Assembly (NCBI RefSeq): GCF_043290135.1
Contig: NC_134702.1
Coordinates: 197,688,491 to 197,752,490 of the forward strand
DNA from: Rhipicephalus microplus
Taxonomy: Eukaryota; Arthropoda; Arachnida; Ixodida; Ixodidae
Reading direction: 5' to 3'
DNA length: 64,000 nucleotides
In this document: piece by piece, positions 1 to 10,599 of the stretch
Numbering within the stretch: the first letter of the stretch is position 1
Layout: each line of letters starts with the position of its first letter
Translations under genes and position numbers: made by a program
The notes under the pieces: model-generated
Database searches by the model: none
Told to the model about the DNA's origin: nothing
The model's input: the letters and a program-made list of their open reading frames with translations, nothing else

Positions 1-119
1 AACAGTCAATCATTGGAAACTTTTTCATCTCTGCTTTAATGTTGTTTATTGTCTTCAGAACTGACGAACCCTGTTTTTTTCTTGTCCACTGTTTGAAGTG
101 CTCACTTTTCTTTTTTCAG

Positions 120-335
120 TGCTAGTTGGATTTGATGTCCTATGCTACTGAATGTATTTTAGTGGTACAGATGTAGTCATCAAATGTATTTCTGTCGGCT
201 TTGTCTCACTCGTTATTATAATATTTCAGTGAGTACCCTCTGTATAATCTTGCCCTTTCACAATGTATGTGCCCTTCCTGCAATAATCCCTATTGGGATT
301 GGCAGTATATGTAAATAAATAAATGAATAAATGTC
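120..335 (+). mobile_element. 3' tail of a LINE (CR1/Jockey-like), non-coding
   Basis: AT-rich sequence ends in a compact segment with a short hairpin (CCCTATTGGGATTGGCAGTA) followed by a tail of AAATAAATG-type repeats at about 312-335. This layout, a small stem then a short A/T-rich repeat tail, is typical of the 3' ends of CR1/Jockey-type LINEs. No coding part is visible, so this is a 5'-truncated relic or the end of an element that starts outside the window. The family assignment is inference. Confidence 0.4.
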
Positions 336-525
336 ATGTTAATGAAACCATCACAATGCAGGAATACCTTGAAAAGTAAATCATGACACGCATAACATAC
401 ATGTAATAATTTTCCTGTTATGAGCAGTCAATTATGCTTTTCACACAGTCATGTTATGCTTTACGAATTTTGGTATTGATACCATTATTAAGACAGCCAA
501 AAGAGCTAAAACTAGTAGGCGGCAA

Positions 526-716
526 AACAGATAGACAGACAGACAGACACAGACAGACAGACAGACGGACAGACGGACAGACGGACGGACGGACGGACGG
601 ACGGACGGACGGACGGACAGACGGACAGACGGACGGATGGACGGATGGACGGATGGACGGACGGACGGACGGACGGACGGACGGACGGACGGACAGACGG
701 ACAGACGGACAGATAG
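526..716. repeat. ACAG/ACGG tetranucleotide array
   Basis: About 190 bases of tandem 4-bp units, ACAG at both edges and ACGG in the core, with a few ATGG variants. Both strands stay open and spell repeated RTDGQTDG-like or PSVRPSV-like peptides. This is an artefact of the 4-bp period and not a gene. The ACGG core flanked by ACAG suggests a point variant that expanded. Confidence 0.9.
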
Positions 717-1164
717 ACACGCTCAAAGTCGCCAAAGTTTCCTTAGAAATGCTTCGCATTTACAAAACGAGTTATTGCCTTCTTCTGCAATACTCAAGGA
801 CATGCGCAAGCACTATTTCGACAGTGCGGCCCACGTTGGTATTAGGAAACACATAGCCACGTGCCTTCAGAACAAAATGTAATATTAAATAAATAAAAAA
901 TGGGATTGGGCAATACGAGCCACTGCAGGTCGCTATACATGTTGTCTCAAGAAACCTGTGCAATAATATTTGAAGTTCACAGAAAGAAAGCATGTGCGAG
1001 CTATCTAAGTTGTTTTTTTTACGGTGGCAAAAGGCATCATTACATGTTTCAAACAGTATTTAATGTAGTAAATATATAAATAAAAACATTTACCTTTTTA
1101 AACATTGAAAGAACTCTTCAAGTCAAATGGGTGAATTCAAGGTCTTCTTGGGAATAGCCCATAG

Positions 1165-1590
1165 CCACATTCGAAGTTTTAAACGCAGATGCTTGTGATC
1201 ATTGCAGCAGCGATGAAACGATGAAGCACGTTCTCTTTCACTAGCCGTGCTACAGCGTGCAAAGACGGCTGCTGGCTGCTGCGTTAGCTCGCCTTAACGG
1301 CAGAGTCTTGTCAGAACAGTCAAAGCTTGAAACCCGACATGATTTCTCTTCGCACAAAAAATCACATAATGCCTTATTGAATTTTTTGCGTGATAGTGGC
1401 CTACTGAAAAGGCTATGCATACCCGCACACATTTTCTTTTTAGGGCACCTATTTTGCTCTTGGCTTTCTTTCTCATCTTACTTACCCTTTCTCTTAGTGC
1501 AGGTTAGCAAGCCGGATACACCAGTTTTTGGTCAACCTCCCTGATTTTTTGTCATTTTATTGTTTCTCTCTCTTTCTCTTGAAAGGCAGA
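1165..1590 (+). mobile_element. 3' fragment of an I-like LINE (ORF2 C-terminus)
   Basis: The plus strand encodes a Cys/His motif (CDHCSSDETMKHVLF), then an in-frame stop, then a segment with QRRLLAAALARLNGRVLSE and a final NALLNFLRDSGLLKRL. The same order of motifs closes the intact ORF2 at 28592 (CDNCGCAET, then LLRFLRASGL). The 3' UTR is pyrimidine-rich and ends in TCTCTCTTTCTC. Upstream RT and RNase H are missing, so it is a 5'-truncated copy. It is related to the 23.5-28.7 kb element but is not the same subfamily. Confidence 0.65.
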
Positions 1591-2185
1591 CACTGGTAAT
1601 CAATGGGTAGCGATGAAGTCTGGATAATTTAGCTGGTGAAGTAGAAACCGATGCGCGAGACAGCGCATCTATCATTTATTTGAAAACGCCCTGTTTCCCC
1701 GCATTGGGGAAAGAGGAAAAGCGAGCGTCAATAATTGGCATCAAAGCAAAGTGTCTAGTTTGATGGTTAATGTCGCCGAGGGAAGCAATGCCTTCATTGA
1801 TAGAGTTTTCGAAGTGAATAGTAGCTGTGCTGTTAGGTGCGTCGGTTTTGGTTTCCCCTACCAAATCGGCAAGATTTCATCGCTGCGCGGTGATTACCAG
1901 AGGCCGTCTTACGAACATCTGAAAGTAGCTATGGACCATTCGCACGAAGGACTTGAATTTGCCCATTCGATTTGTCCGGTTGTATCCACTTTTTATAAAG
2001 TAATTGTTTTCTTTTTTCATAAACACTGACGTAATTAGGGTTTCTACACATCTGAAGATGCCTTCACCTGCAGCAAATTGAGCGCCACGAGTAGCATGCA
2101 GATATCCGCTTTTGTTATCTTTAAAAAATATTTGACATATTTCTTGAAGCACCCAGTATATGAGCATGACACAGAGCGAGTGCGT

Positions 2186-2290
2186 TTTGGTTGGTTGGTT
2201 GGTTCCTCAACACCCTTGTGCCAACCCACCAAGGAGAATAGGCCATGAATAGGACAGTGCCTTGTTTTTTATTTAATTCATTTTTCAGTC
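2186..2290 (-). mobile_element. possible LINE 3' end with AACC tail
   Basis: On the minus strand a short unique sequence runs into four AACC units (TTGGTTGGTTGG on the plus strand at about 2190-2205). Such tails mark LINE 3' ends in this window. The adjoining minus-strand open frame up to about 2589 is not recognisable. The assignment is weak. Confidence 0.3.
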
Positions 2291-2659
2291 AGTTTATTGG
2301 TGTCATCGAAAGAAAAGAAACGATGTCGAGCAGGCGACCGAAATTCTGTTATGTCAAGGAATCGCGTTACAAGTCTAAATGAGTAATTGAGGAGCCTGTG
2401 TTTCCCAAGAAATTGTAAAATACTGAGGAGTATCAATGGCCACTTCACCAATGACATTTTCAGGGAGTCCCAGGCTACTCCAAAAAAAAAACCAGCAACA
2501 AAACGGCCCGCAAGTTTTGAATAAACAAGCTTGATGTGATGAATCCTGTGACGCCATAGCGGTAACCGACTCAACAAGGTGGCTGCCACTAATTGTGGGG
2601 CAGGAATCAGATCGCAATTTGTTTTTAAAGACGGTAGTCTGCTTTGGGATACATCAACA

Positions 2660-2880
2660 CAATTTTTTTGAGCTAGTCAAAACCTGGGAGGCGAAGCTCG
2701 CCCTCGAGAACCCGGACGACCAACAACAACTCGTCGCCAGGAACAAGAGGGCAGTAGAAGCCAGAGGGTTCCTGTACTAAGGAGCCCTCCCACCTCAGGG
2801 TGACACCGGGCTTTCCTCGGGGCACTGTTTCAAAAATAAACGTTTACTTCTCTATCTCTATATCTCTCTCTGTCTGTGTT
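2660..2880 (+). mobile_element. LINE 3' fragment, last ORF2 residues and UTR
   Basis: The frame ending with TAA at 2778-2780 encodes KTWEAKLALENPDDQQQLVA and then a short Arg/Ala-rich end (EARGFLY). I recognise this as the usual C-terminal tail of a tick LINE ORF2. A UTR of about 100 bases follows, with CACCTCAGGGTGACACCGGG, an AATAAA-like signal near 2837 and a CTCTCTCTGTCTG tail. Everything upstream of the last 40 or so codons is lost. The minus-strand fragment at 60.9-61.3 kb has a similar TTTATT/CTCTCT ending. Confidence 0.5.
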
Positions 2881-3238
2881 TCTGTTTGTGTGTTTGTCAA
2901 TCGATTCAGCCACTTGGGAAACGTTTAACCCCGCTCCCAATGCCCACCATTCTTGATCCTGTGGCTGCGTTCTAACATGTAAAAAATCTCAATATTAAGC
3001 AAATACTGCGCACGTTTGAGGCGCCCCATTAATACGTGAGTATTAGGTATTGTGTCTCTTTTTTTGAAAAAAACATACATATGTGTAATTCTGAATACCG
3101 CAATATTTCTTACTGCGCGCTGGCAATGCGACGCTAATTTCGAAAGAGGAAAAAAATTGCTCAGGTGTATTTTACGCTGCGCTAAAACCTCGTGGAGCTG
3201 TCACCTACCGGTAGCTCGTCTTTTTAACGAACTTTTGT

Positions 3239-3835
3239 TTGTTTTCACTGATGCCAGATGGCGCGCTAATTCCCGTAGCAGTGATAATCGCTGGGGACTT
3301 AAATTTGAATCGATGCACAAAAGCAATCAAAGAGAGTGTAAGAGGTGACAAGAGGGTTGCAGTGAGAACGTTCTCAGGACGCAATCTGGGAGTAGTCATG
3401 AGGCAAGTGAGCGCAAAACTCAAAACTACAGCTGATGTATGAAACCTTGTAATAGTTGCAGGTGGTTTAAATGATGTCTTAAATGGAGATACGGCAGGAC
3501 TAGCAACTACAACGGCGAAAGGGGTCGATGACATGCGCACCACTTCGCCTCAGTTACAGGTGGTGATATGCACGATACCGGAGGTACCAATGCGTGACGG
3601 CAACCTGCAAAGAGCGGTTGTCAACGCAAACCAAGAGATATGGCGGTTGAGTCGAGGGAAAGGTTTTGAGGTTGTGGAAATAAACAGAGATGTGCATAGG
3701 TGGTGTGATTTTCAACGAGATAGAATTCACTTCGATGGGCGGCTAGGTCATGAGGTGGGTTGGCGACTTGCAGGACGCACACTAGCTTTTTTTTTTGGGG
3801 GGGGGGGCAAACGGGCCCTTCGGGGTGCAGGATAG
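3239..3835 (+). pseudogene. SGNH-hydrolase (esterase) domain of LINE, inactivated
   Basis: This frame carries the signature blocks of an SGNH/GDSL-like hydrolase. Block I is read as GDLN (3293-3304), where the family has GDSN. Block III is GGLND (about 3466-3480). Block V is DRIHFD (about 3719-3736). Esterase domains occur in ORFs of several CR1/L2-type LINEs and are frequent in tick LINEs; their role in retrotransposition is unclear. The catalytic Ser is Leu (TTA, one step from TCA). A TGA at 3440-3442 also interrupts the frame, and a poly-T/poly-G run at about 3787-3808 disturbs the end. The endonuclease and RT of the same element follow. Confidence 0.75.
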
Positions 3836-4009
3836 CTAGTAATGAGGAAAAGAGCCAGGTAGACTCTTTGACAGGTGGCATAAACAGATACGACTATAAA
3901 GTGGCACCAAAATGTAAGACAGGTAGAGTCCGTGGAAGAAGTAGAAGTAGCCACCAGGCCGAGCCCATTCAGGAGTTGGGTATATTACCACGCAGGGTGA
4001 CAGGAACAG

Positions 4010-4700
4010 GCTGAAGTGGGAAGAGATAGAAGAACAGCTAAGGGAAGAGAGGCCTATGGTATACGGGTTTATAGAAACACATCTTAGGCACATGGAACAA
4101 TTTCCAAACAATCCGGACTACGCGTGGGAATATTGTATTAGAACAGAAGGCAGCAGAAAGGGGGGTGGTGTTGGGGCATTCATTCATAAAAGTACAGACT
4201 GGCAAAGGGTCAAGCAGGAGTGCAAGAAACTTTTATGGCGAAAAAGAAAAAGTGGCAGGACAAAGGACACTCCTTGTTGGTGTGTTTGTGGACGGAAAAA
4301 AGGCCAAAGAGGAAAACTCGGCAATAGTGGAGTGTATATCACAGGACATTGACGAATTAGGCGGAGAGTGCGAGATAATTATACTAGGAGGTATGAATGC
4401 GCAAGTAGAAGATATGGATGGGTATACCGACCCGACAGGCAAAATGATCATGGATATGTGTGAAAGGTATGATTGGACCATTTGCAACAGTACCGAGAAG
4501 TGCGAAGGGCAAACAACATGGGATGTAGGAAGGCTGCAGTCGACGATAGATTATGCACTGATATCACACAGGATGTATGATAAGCTCAGGGGAATGCACA
4601 TAGATGAAAGTGGCTCCAGAAGTCTGGGTAGTGATCACAATTGTATCAAGCTAAGGTCAGGAAGAGCAGTGAAAGTGGGAAGGAGACAAGGTGAGCAACT
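4010..4700 (+). pseudogene. APE-type endonuclease domain of the esterase LINE
   Basis: This is the N-terminal part of ORF2, read in two frames. The first (about 4012-4215) has VYGFIETHLR, matching the catalytic-Glu region of apurinic-type LINE endonucleases, then GGGVGAFIHKS. After a frameshift in about 4210-4260 the second frame has IIILGGMNAQVED (family GDFNA; here GGMNA), STIDYALIS and GSDHNCIKL. The SDH motif is intact, but the GDFN Asp is replaced by Gly. The enzyme would nick chromosomal DNA to prime reverse transcription; this copy is dead. Confidence 0.75.
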
Positions 4701-5279
4701 ACAAGAAAATTTTTATTCAGAAAGGCAAATAGAAATCGCTACTAAGCAAATTGAGAAAGTAATCACTGAAGATAATAAAACAGTGTGGACTAACACGAAT
4801 TTAATTAAACTGAGCTAGAGCTCGCGAAGTCCCATGACAAGTCACCCCAGAAAAGAAGACACAAGCCCAAGACTTGGTAGAATGAGCAATTTAAGAGCCA
4901 TAGCAAAACGCCAGGAAGCCTCTAGGGATCAAAGAGATGCTAGGCCGCGGTGTGAACCAACGGATGACTTTGAAAGAAAATGAAACATCTCTCGAAGTGT
5001 GGAAGGGAAGCATTCCATCTTATCAATGAAAAGATTAGAAGAAAGGGGGCTCAGTCGCTGGCAGAACGACATAAAAAGGATAGAAAGGCAGCTGCGAAAT
5101 TTCGGAACCATCTAAACTCCCTAAGAAATGAGGCAAGCCTAGAGCAGAAGTTTATAACTACAACTCAAGGTGCTGGGCTAGAAGGGGACAAAGCTGTTTA
5201 AATGATAGGAACAAGGGTGACAAAAAAAAATTCATCAAAATGCCTTATGCAGCGCAATACACAAGTATGAATGAAGTGC

Positions 5280-7130
5280 CACAATAGCTTCAATTTCACA
5301 ACTAGAGTGGAAAAGGGCTGAGAAGAGGGTACCTAGTAGCAAATCAACAGGCCCTGATGGTATTTCAGTTATGCTGATAAAGACATAGGGTCCGAAATCT
5401 AAGCAGACTTTGGGACAGGCAGTCACCAAAATATTATTCGATGGTGAAGTCCCCGATGAATGAAAGCTTCGAAGGATGAGCATGATCTATAAAGGAAAGG
5501 GGGACAAAGCTGACATAAACAACTACCGTCCTATAACAGTGACATCAGTGGTCTACAGGCTGGCGATGCCGATTATAAAGGAAAGACTGTAGGAATGGAT
5601 AGAGAATAAGGGGGTGCGGGGGGAACTGAAGAATGGGTTTCGGAAACACAGGAAGTTGGAACGCAATCTGTTCTCGCTGACGCAGTGCATCGAAATAACC
5701 GAAAAGGAACACAGGCCCCTATGCTCGCATTTTCGGATATCAAGAGAACGTACGATAGCGTGATTCAAGAGGACTTGTGGGGAATACTGAACGCACTAAG
5801 TGTTGAAGATGGAGTTACTAATCGTTTAAAGGATATATATAAAGGTAACAATGTATTTATAATGTGGGAAAAACAGGTATCCAAGCCCACAGAGGTAAAA
5901 CGAGGGCTTAGGCAGGTGGGTCCTTTGTCACCCTTGTTATTCACGATGTAGCTACAAGGATTACAGACAAGTTAGAGGAAGTGAAGTTCGCTTCAACCTC
6001 TCTTTCGCCAAAAAAAGAAAACTCATTCAACAGGTACTACAAGTATTGATGTATGCATATCATATAGCGCTAATGACCGACAATAATGAAGATATGCAGA
6101 TTGATGGTCATCGGCGCTAGTTAGGGAGATGGATTGGATTTCAGATTCAGTAAGGAAAAACTAGCAGTCGTGACTTTTAATGATAATGAAGGTAGAGAGC
6201 TTGGAATACAGGAGGTCACGCTAGAGATAACAGATGAATAAAAATATCTGGGTGGACGGATAAGCAATGGGGCCGAGTACCTAAAGGAACACGAAATATA
6301 CATGACGCCTTAAGGTAACAGGAATGCAGCGGTGATGAAAAACAGGGCACTGTTGAATTACAATAGGTATGATGTTGTGAGAGGAATATGTAAAAGGGTC
6401 ATGGTTCCTTGTCTGACGTTCGGCAATGCGGTCTTGTGCATGAGATCAGAAGTTCAAGCAAGATTAGAAATTAAGCAACGTGTAATAGGTAGGCTTGCCT
6501 TAGGAGCTCACGGGAATACACCAAGTCAGGGAGTACAAGGTGATATGGGATGGACATCACTTGAGGAAAGAGAAACTAGCAGCAAGATAAAATTTGAGAA
6601 GCAATTGAGAGAAATGGGGGAGGAGCGTTGGGCTAGGAAGGTATTCAGCTACTTGTACATGAAGATCGTCGATACAAAATTGAGGAAGCGAAGCAGAAAA
6701 TTGACTGGGAAATACTTAGAAAACAGCTGGGGCCAAGCCAAACAGACTAATCGGTTAAGAAAAAAGTGAAGGAAGCTAACACTGATATGTTATCTATGAT
6801 AATACTCGGGGTAGTTTTCTACCGTTTGAGCCGAGAACGGGAGTAATGCGAACCAAGACATATCGGGCCAAATACGACGGGGTAGACACAGTATGCTGTC
6901 TGTGATGAGAGGGAGAAAAAACTGCTGAACACCTAATAATGTTCTGTAAAGGGCTTCAACCTATAGTTCAGGATGATGGCGCAGAGTTTTCCAAAGCACT
7001 AGGGTTTAGGGACAGGGAGGGCAAAATAGAATTTAAGCGGGTAGAATTAACTACAAGGAGGCTATCTGATTGGTGGCTAAAGTCAAAGCACGCCTGAAAA
7101 TAAACCCTATACTGCACAGTTCCAGTCCTG
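5280..7130 (+). pseudogene. reverse transcriptase and C-terminal region of the esterase LINE
   Basis: RT motifs appear in order with stops and shifts between them: KSTGPDGISVMLIK (about 5339), NNYRPITVTSVVYRL (about 5518), FSDIKRTYDSV (from about 5730) and GLRQVGPLSPLLF (about 5907). The catalytic box at 6052-6063 reads YAYH instead of YADD, so both metal-binding Asp are lost. A long connecting frame follows (6332-6769, LGAHGNTPSQGVQGDMGWTS), then a CCL...H...C zinc-binding motif near 6895-6950 (KTAEHLIMFCKG). The 3' end is described separately. Domain order is esterase, endonuclease, RT, zinc motif. Confidence 0.8.
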
Positions 7131-7258
7131 AACCTCACTATTTAAAGAAAAACAAAAGATAAGTCTAGTTTTTCGTTCACTAAGTATTACGGCTTGTTGG
7201 CGTTAGCCACCGCCCAATCTAAAGGGAGCAGCCATATCAATCAATTAATCAATCAAAA
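7130..7258 (+). mobile_element. 3' UTR and TCAA tail of the esterase LINE
   Basis: The segment GTTAGCCACCGCCCAATCT at about 7201 precedes AGCCATATCAATCAATTAATC, a degenerate 4-bp tail. This ends the element that begins near 3240. Total preserved length is about 4.0 kb. No clear TSD was found. Confidence 0.65.
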
Positions 7259-7259
7259 T

Positions 7260-8970
7260 CAGTGAAGCACTCAGATACGGGGCCAATTTTTTTCTTCTAA
7301 GAGCTTTTGAACAGGATTATGCTGTTTGACGCACCAATGAGAAAAATATCTTTTATTGGCCTTGTGCTATTGACTTTCAGATGTGAAATTTTACGTTGCT
7401 TAGCGCATAAAAGCGAAATAATCAACTATACATAATTCGAGGAATATTACGATGCAATGCAGAGCTTGATGCGTTTGTAGTCATGAAATGTGGCCTCCAT
7501 GACATAAATAATACTTCTACCACATTTATCGCATGTAATACCTACCTTTCCCGTTTTTATGTCTTGTCACTACGTTTCATCACGTTCGCAATAGTATATA
7601 GGCGTATAATATCCTCCTTGCACACATTTATGAATAGAGTTAGAGACTATGATCGGTCTGAGGGCCCATGATGAGAGCTACACGCTCTCAACATTGGAGC
7701 AGTGAATGCGAAAGCACCACTTAGGCGGCCTACATAGAAATATGTCTATTACTTCAACCTCTTTTTTTGCTCACAAAAATTGCAATACAGCAATACACCG
7801 CCATTTCATTGTGTTAAACAAACGGAACGACACGAGACGAAAGGACTAATACCGCAGCAGTCTCTCTCAACCAACCAAAGCACAGGCAGCTCAGAGGAAT
7901 GGCATATAAACGCCCCAGGCAGCATGTCAACGAGTGAGTTCTCTTGCGTGTTTGTTTGCTGTGGTCGCGGCTCACGTCCACCCCGTTGAAAACATATGCA
8001 AGCTAACACGTCCCTCTCGCCACTCACGGGAAAACGTTGAACATTCCTTGTAACTTTTGCAGTTTCTTTTTGTCAATATATTATTGTGTTCTAAACAAAG
8101 AGCAAACACTAATTCAACCATGGTGTTCAATGTACGACCAGCATGATTTAACGTGTCTGAATGGTGGAAGGTGTTGGCTGATGAATCGCACCACGCATGC
8201 CCTGTGCGAATTCAACTGGCTGTAGAAAAAAAAATTCTCAAAATAGAAGGCACGCATAGGGCACAAGCGAAAACGGCGTTAGAAGCAGCTTACGTGGAGT
8301 GCACAGATCAGTGCAGTCTTCTCGCGGTATTGCGACGTTACTTTGACAACAAGAATGCATGCCAATACTTCATCTTGCGCAGTCTTTGTTGCTTGAAGCG
8401 TGGACGTTGCAAGCGTGAAATTCGGTCTTGTTGACTTTTGTAGTCTTATCTCGACAGTCACTGCGTGTCTCGTTCCACGTTCCCTCTTTCACTGAGTTTC
8501 ATTCAGCGAATTCGCGGTAAACGCAATCACACGATAATGTTTGAGCATCTTACTTACCCACCTGTCAGCTGCCAGTGCTTGGAAATGTAGGTGGAAACAC
8601 CTTTTTACCCTTCTAATTTACACTGGGAACTCACCGGCCGTGCCTGTGTACGGAGACGTCGTATACCTTCCGTAGGACGTTTGATGACATGTCCATAGGA
8701 GGTTACAGTTGTGCTTCTACGAATTGCGGCTAAATTAGGCCCACATTTAAGATCTCTGAGAAAAGAAAACAATGTTTTCGTGACGTAAATTGCACTATCA
8801 GAGGGCTAAGATAGAGTGCGCAGTCGGCAAAGAATGGGTTGTTGCGATTGCGGTGGGTTCTCACTTCACACGAAGGGTGAATGCATTGTTTTTTATGTGT
8901 TATCGTACAGGTCAGCTGGCTGTCAGCCGGTTCGACCATTCTTTGATGCATATAAAAAGTAGAATTCCTG
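7260..8970. other. no recognisable gene
   Basis: Short unrelated open frames only. Nothing in 7260-8970 matches a family I know. Confidence 0.5.
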
Positions 8971-8973
8971 CCC

Positions 8974-9206
8974 CAACGTGGTGGTCTAGTGGCTAAGGTA
9001 CTCGACTGCTGACCCGCAGGTCGCGGGATCGAATCCCGGCTGCGGCGGCAGCATTTCCGATGGAGGCGGAAGTTTTGTAGGCTCGTGTGCTCAGATTTGG
9101 GTGCGCGTTAAAGAACCCGAGGTGCTCGCGATTTCCGGTGCCCTCCACTACGGCGTCTTTCATATTCATATGGTGGTTTTGGCACGTTAAACCGCGCATA
9201 TCAAAT
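8974..9206 (+). mobile_element. tRNA-derived SINE (Ruka-like), near full length
   Basis: The head looks like a tRNA with a Pol III A box (TGGTCTAGTGG, 8982-8992) and B box (GGATCGAATCC, 9026-9036). A body of about 150 bases follows with TGTGCTCAGATTTGGGTGCG, TTAAAGAACCC and CCTCCACTACGGCGTC. It ends near ACGTTAAACCGCGCATATCA. I recall the tick SINE family Ruka having this layout. It would be transcribed by Pol III and moved by a LINE. Two more copies of the same body lie at 13.8 and 57.7 kb. Confidence 0.85.
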
Positions 9207-9209
9207 CGA

Positions 9210-9995
9210 AGTAGAGCTCCTACTGATGATTATTCCCGGTGGATTGTCACAATGCACCATTAAGGGTCAGCCACGAGACATGTGGCTGTAGAATTTGTGA
9301 AAAAAAAAAATTGTGTGGTTATTCTTATCAGCCCGGGCACTTTGTTGTCTTCTCTGCTCATTTTTTTTCCATGTGTGTGCCTTTTGTGGTCACTTTTAAG
9401 GGCCGCTTTTATAGACCTAAGACCTGGCGATGCCAATGATAGTCACATAGCAAAATAAACGCTCAATTGTCTTGCACGCTACTGCAAAATACGAGTAGCT
9501 TTAATAAGGCCAATGTATAATGAACGTGACTGTAGGCTGTTTTCCTCGTCATAACCCATGCATCCCAATATGCGCACGCGTTTCCTCTGTCATTAAGGAG
9601 CAGGCCAGGTAACGTCCGCTTGTCTTATCTTCAGTGCACCTTTTGTGGGTAAAACACTCCGCTTTATTTTTTTCTAAACGCTCATGTACCACGTAATTTA
9701 TGCTGTTTCTTCATGGGATGAGTTCACTAGCTCCAACGGTTAGCCAAGAAATTTATTTAGGCACGTTGCAAAAACATTGCTCTTTTCTAGAAACAATGAT
9801 TATGACCCGAGACCTTGACCACGCAAACCCAGTTAACCATCCAGTTCACAGCGAGTACAATGATACTCCTGCTGCAACTTGAACTAGGCCGCAGAGGAAC
9901 TGAGGATATGAGGCTCTCTAAACATTTGCATTCGCGACGTGCTTGTGGACGTTCCCTTTACTAAAAAAAAATTGCCCGCAGCTTCCCTCGGGAGA
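9210..9995. other. no recognisable gene
   Basis: Non-coding sequence with no recognised features. Confidence 0.45.
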
Positions 9996-10006
9996 ACACT
10001 GAGGAG

Positions 10007-10592
10007 GATGCGGAGCATATAATTGGTTAACGGGGTGTTAAAGTGCGACTTACTTGGGTCGATGGCTAAATTGGTTAACGTGGTTGTGAAATGGGGTGTT
10101 AAATTGCGACTTACTTGGGTCGATGGCTAAATTGGTTAACGTGGTTGTAGGAGGGGGTGTTAAATGAGTGAACACGTACACACGTATGCGAAAGGGCGGC
10201 GCTGGTCGAAGGGACGTCGATCATTGTGTTTGTGGATTCGTTGGAATTCATTTCACCGCGACCTTGGACGTCGACGCGCCGTACAAACCAACCGACGAGC
10301 GGCAACTGAGCGAGCGAGCGCCGACCTTGAGTATATATACAGCGCGACGGCGCATGCACTGTCAGCTGTTGAATGTTCTCAAAGCGCGACGGCGCATGCG
10401 CGTCCACTGGAGAATCAGGAGAATTGTAGATGTCGAACGCGGTGTCTAGAGGAGGAAGGGTGCACAGATGGTGGATGAGTGAAGCGCGCGCGGTGTGTAG
10501 AGGAGGAAGGGATGCACAGATGGTGGAAGAAGGAGGAGGAAGCTTGCGGACGGCGCCGCACTAAAAGCCTCGAGTATTAGATGCTCCGTATC
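10007..10592. mobile_element. candidate non-autonomous (MITE-like) element
   Basis: GATGCGGAGCATATAAT at 10007-10023 is matched in inverted orientation by ATTAGATGCTCCGTATC at 10576-10592 (15 of 17 positions). Between them lie a 61-bp tandem repeat, a TATATATA box near 10331 and GC-rich direct repeats (GCGCGACGGCGCATGC at about 10340 and 10385; GGTG..TAGAGGAGGAAGG at about 10441 and 10491). No coding capacity was seen. The true ends may lie a little further out and no TSD was established. Confidence 0.4.
10032..10165. repeat. 61-bp tandem repeat, two full units plus a partial
   Basis: Units start at 10032, 10093 and 10154 with GGGGTGTTAAA. Each contains CGACTTACTTGGGTCGATGG and TTGGTTAACGTGGTTG. 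The second unit differs from the first at only a few bases; the third stops after about 12 bases. Confidence 0.85.
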
Positions 10593-10599
10593 TAAAACA

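Noticed and set aside
434..882. Open frames encoding RTDGQTDG-type repeat proteins (and PSVRPSV-type on the other strand)
   Set aside because: They follow from a 4-bp tandem repeat that stays open in most frames; no start context or homologous protein supports them.
8974..9046. Functional tRNA gene at the SINE head
   Set aside because: The sequence continues into a SINE body with repeated relatives at 13.8 and 57.7 kb.
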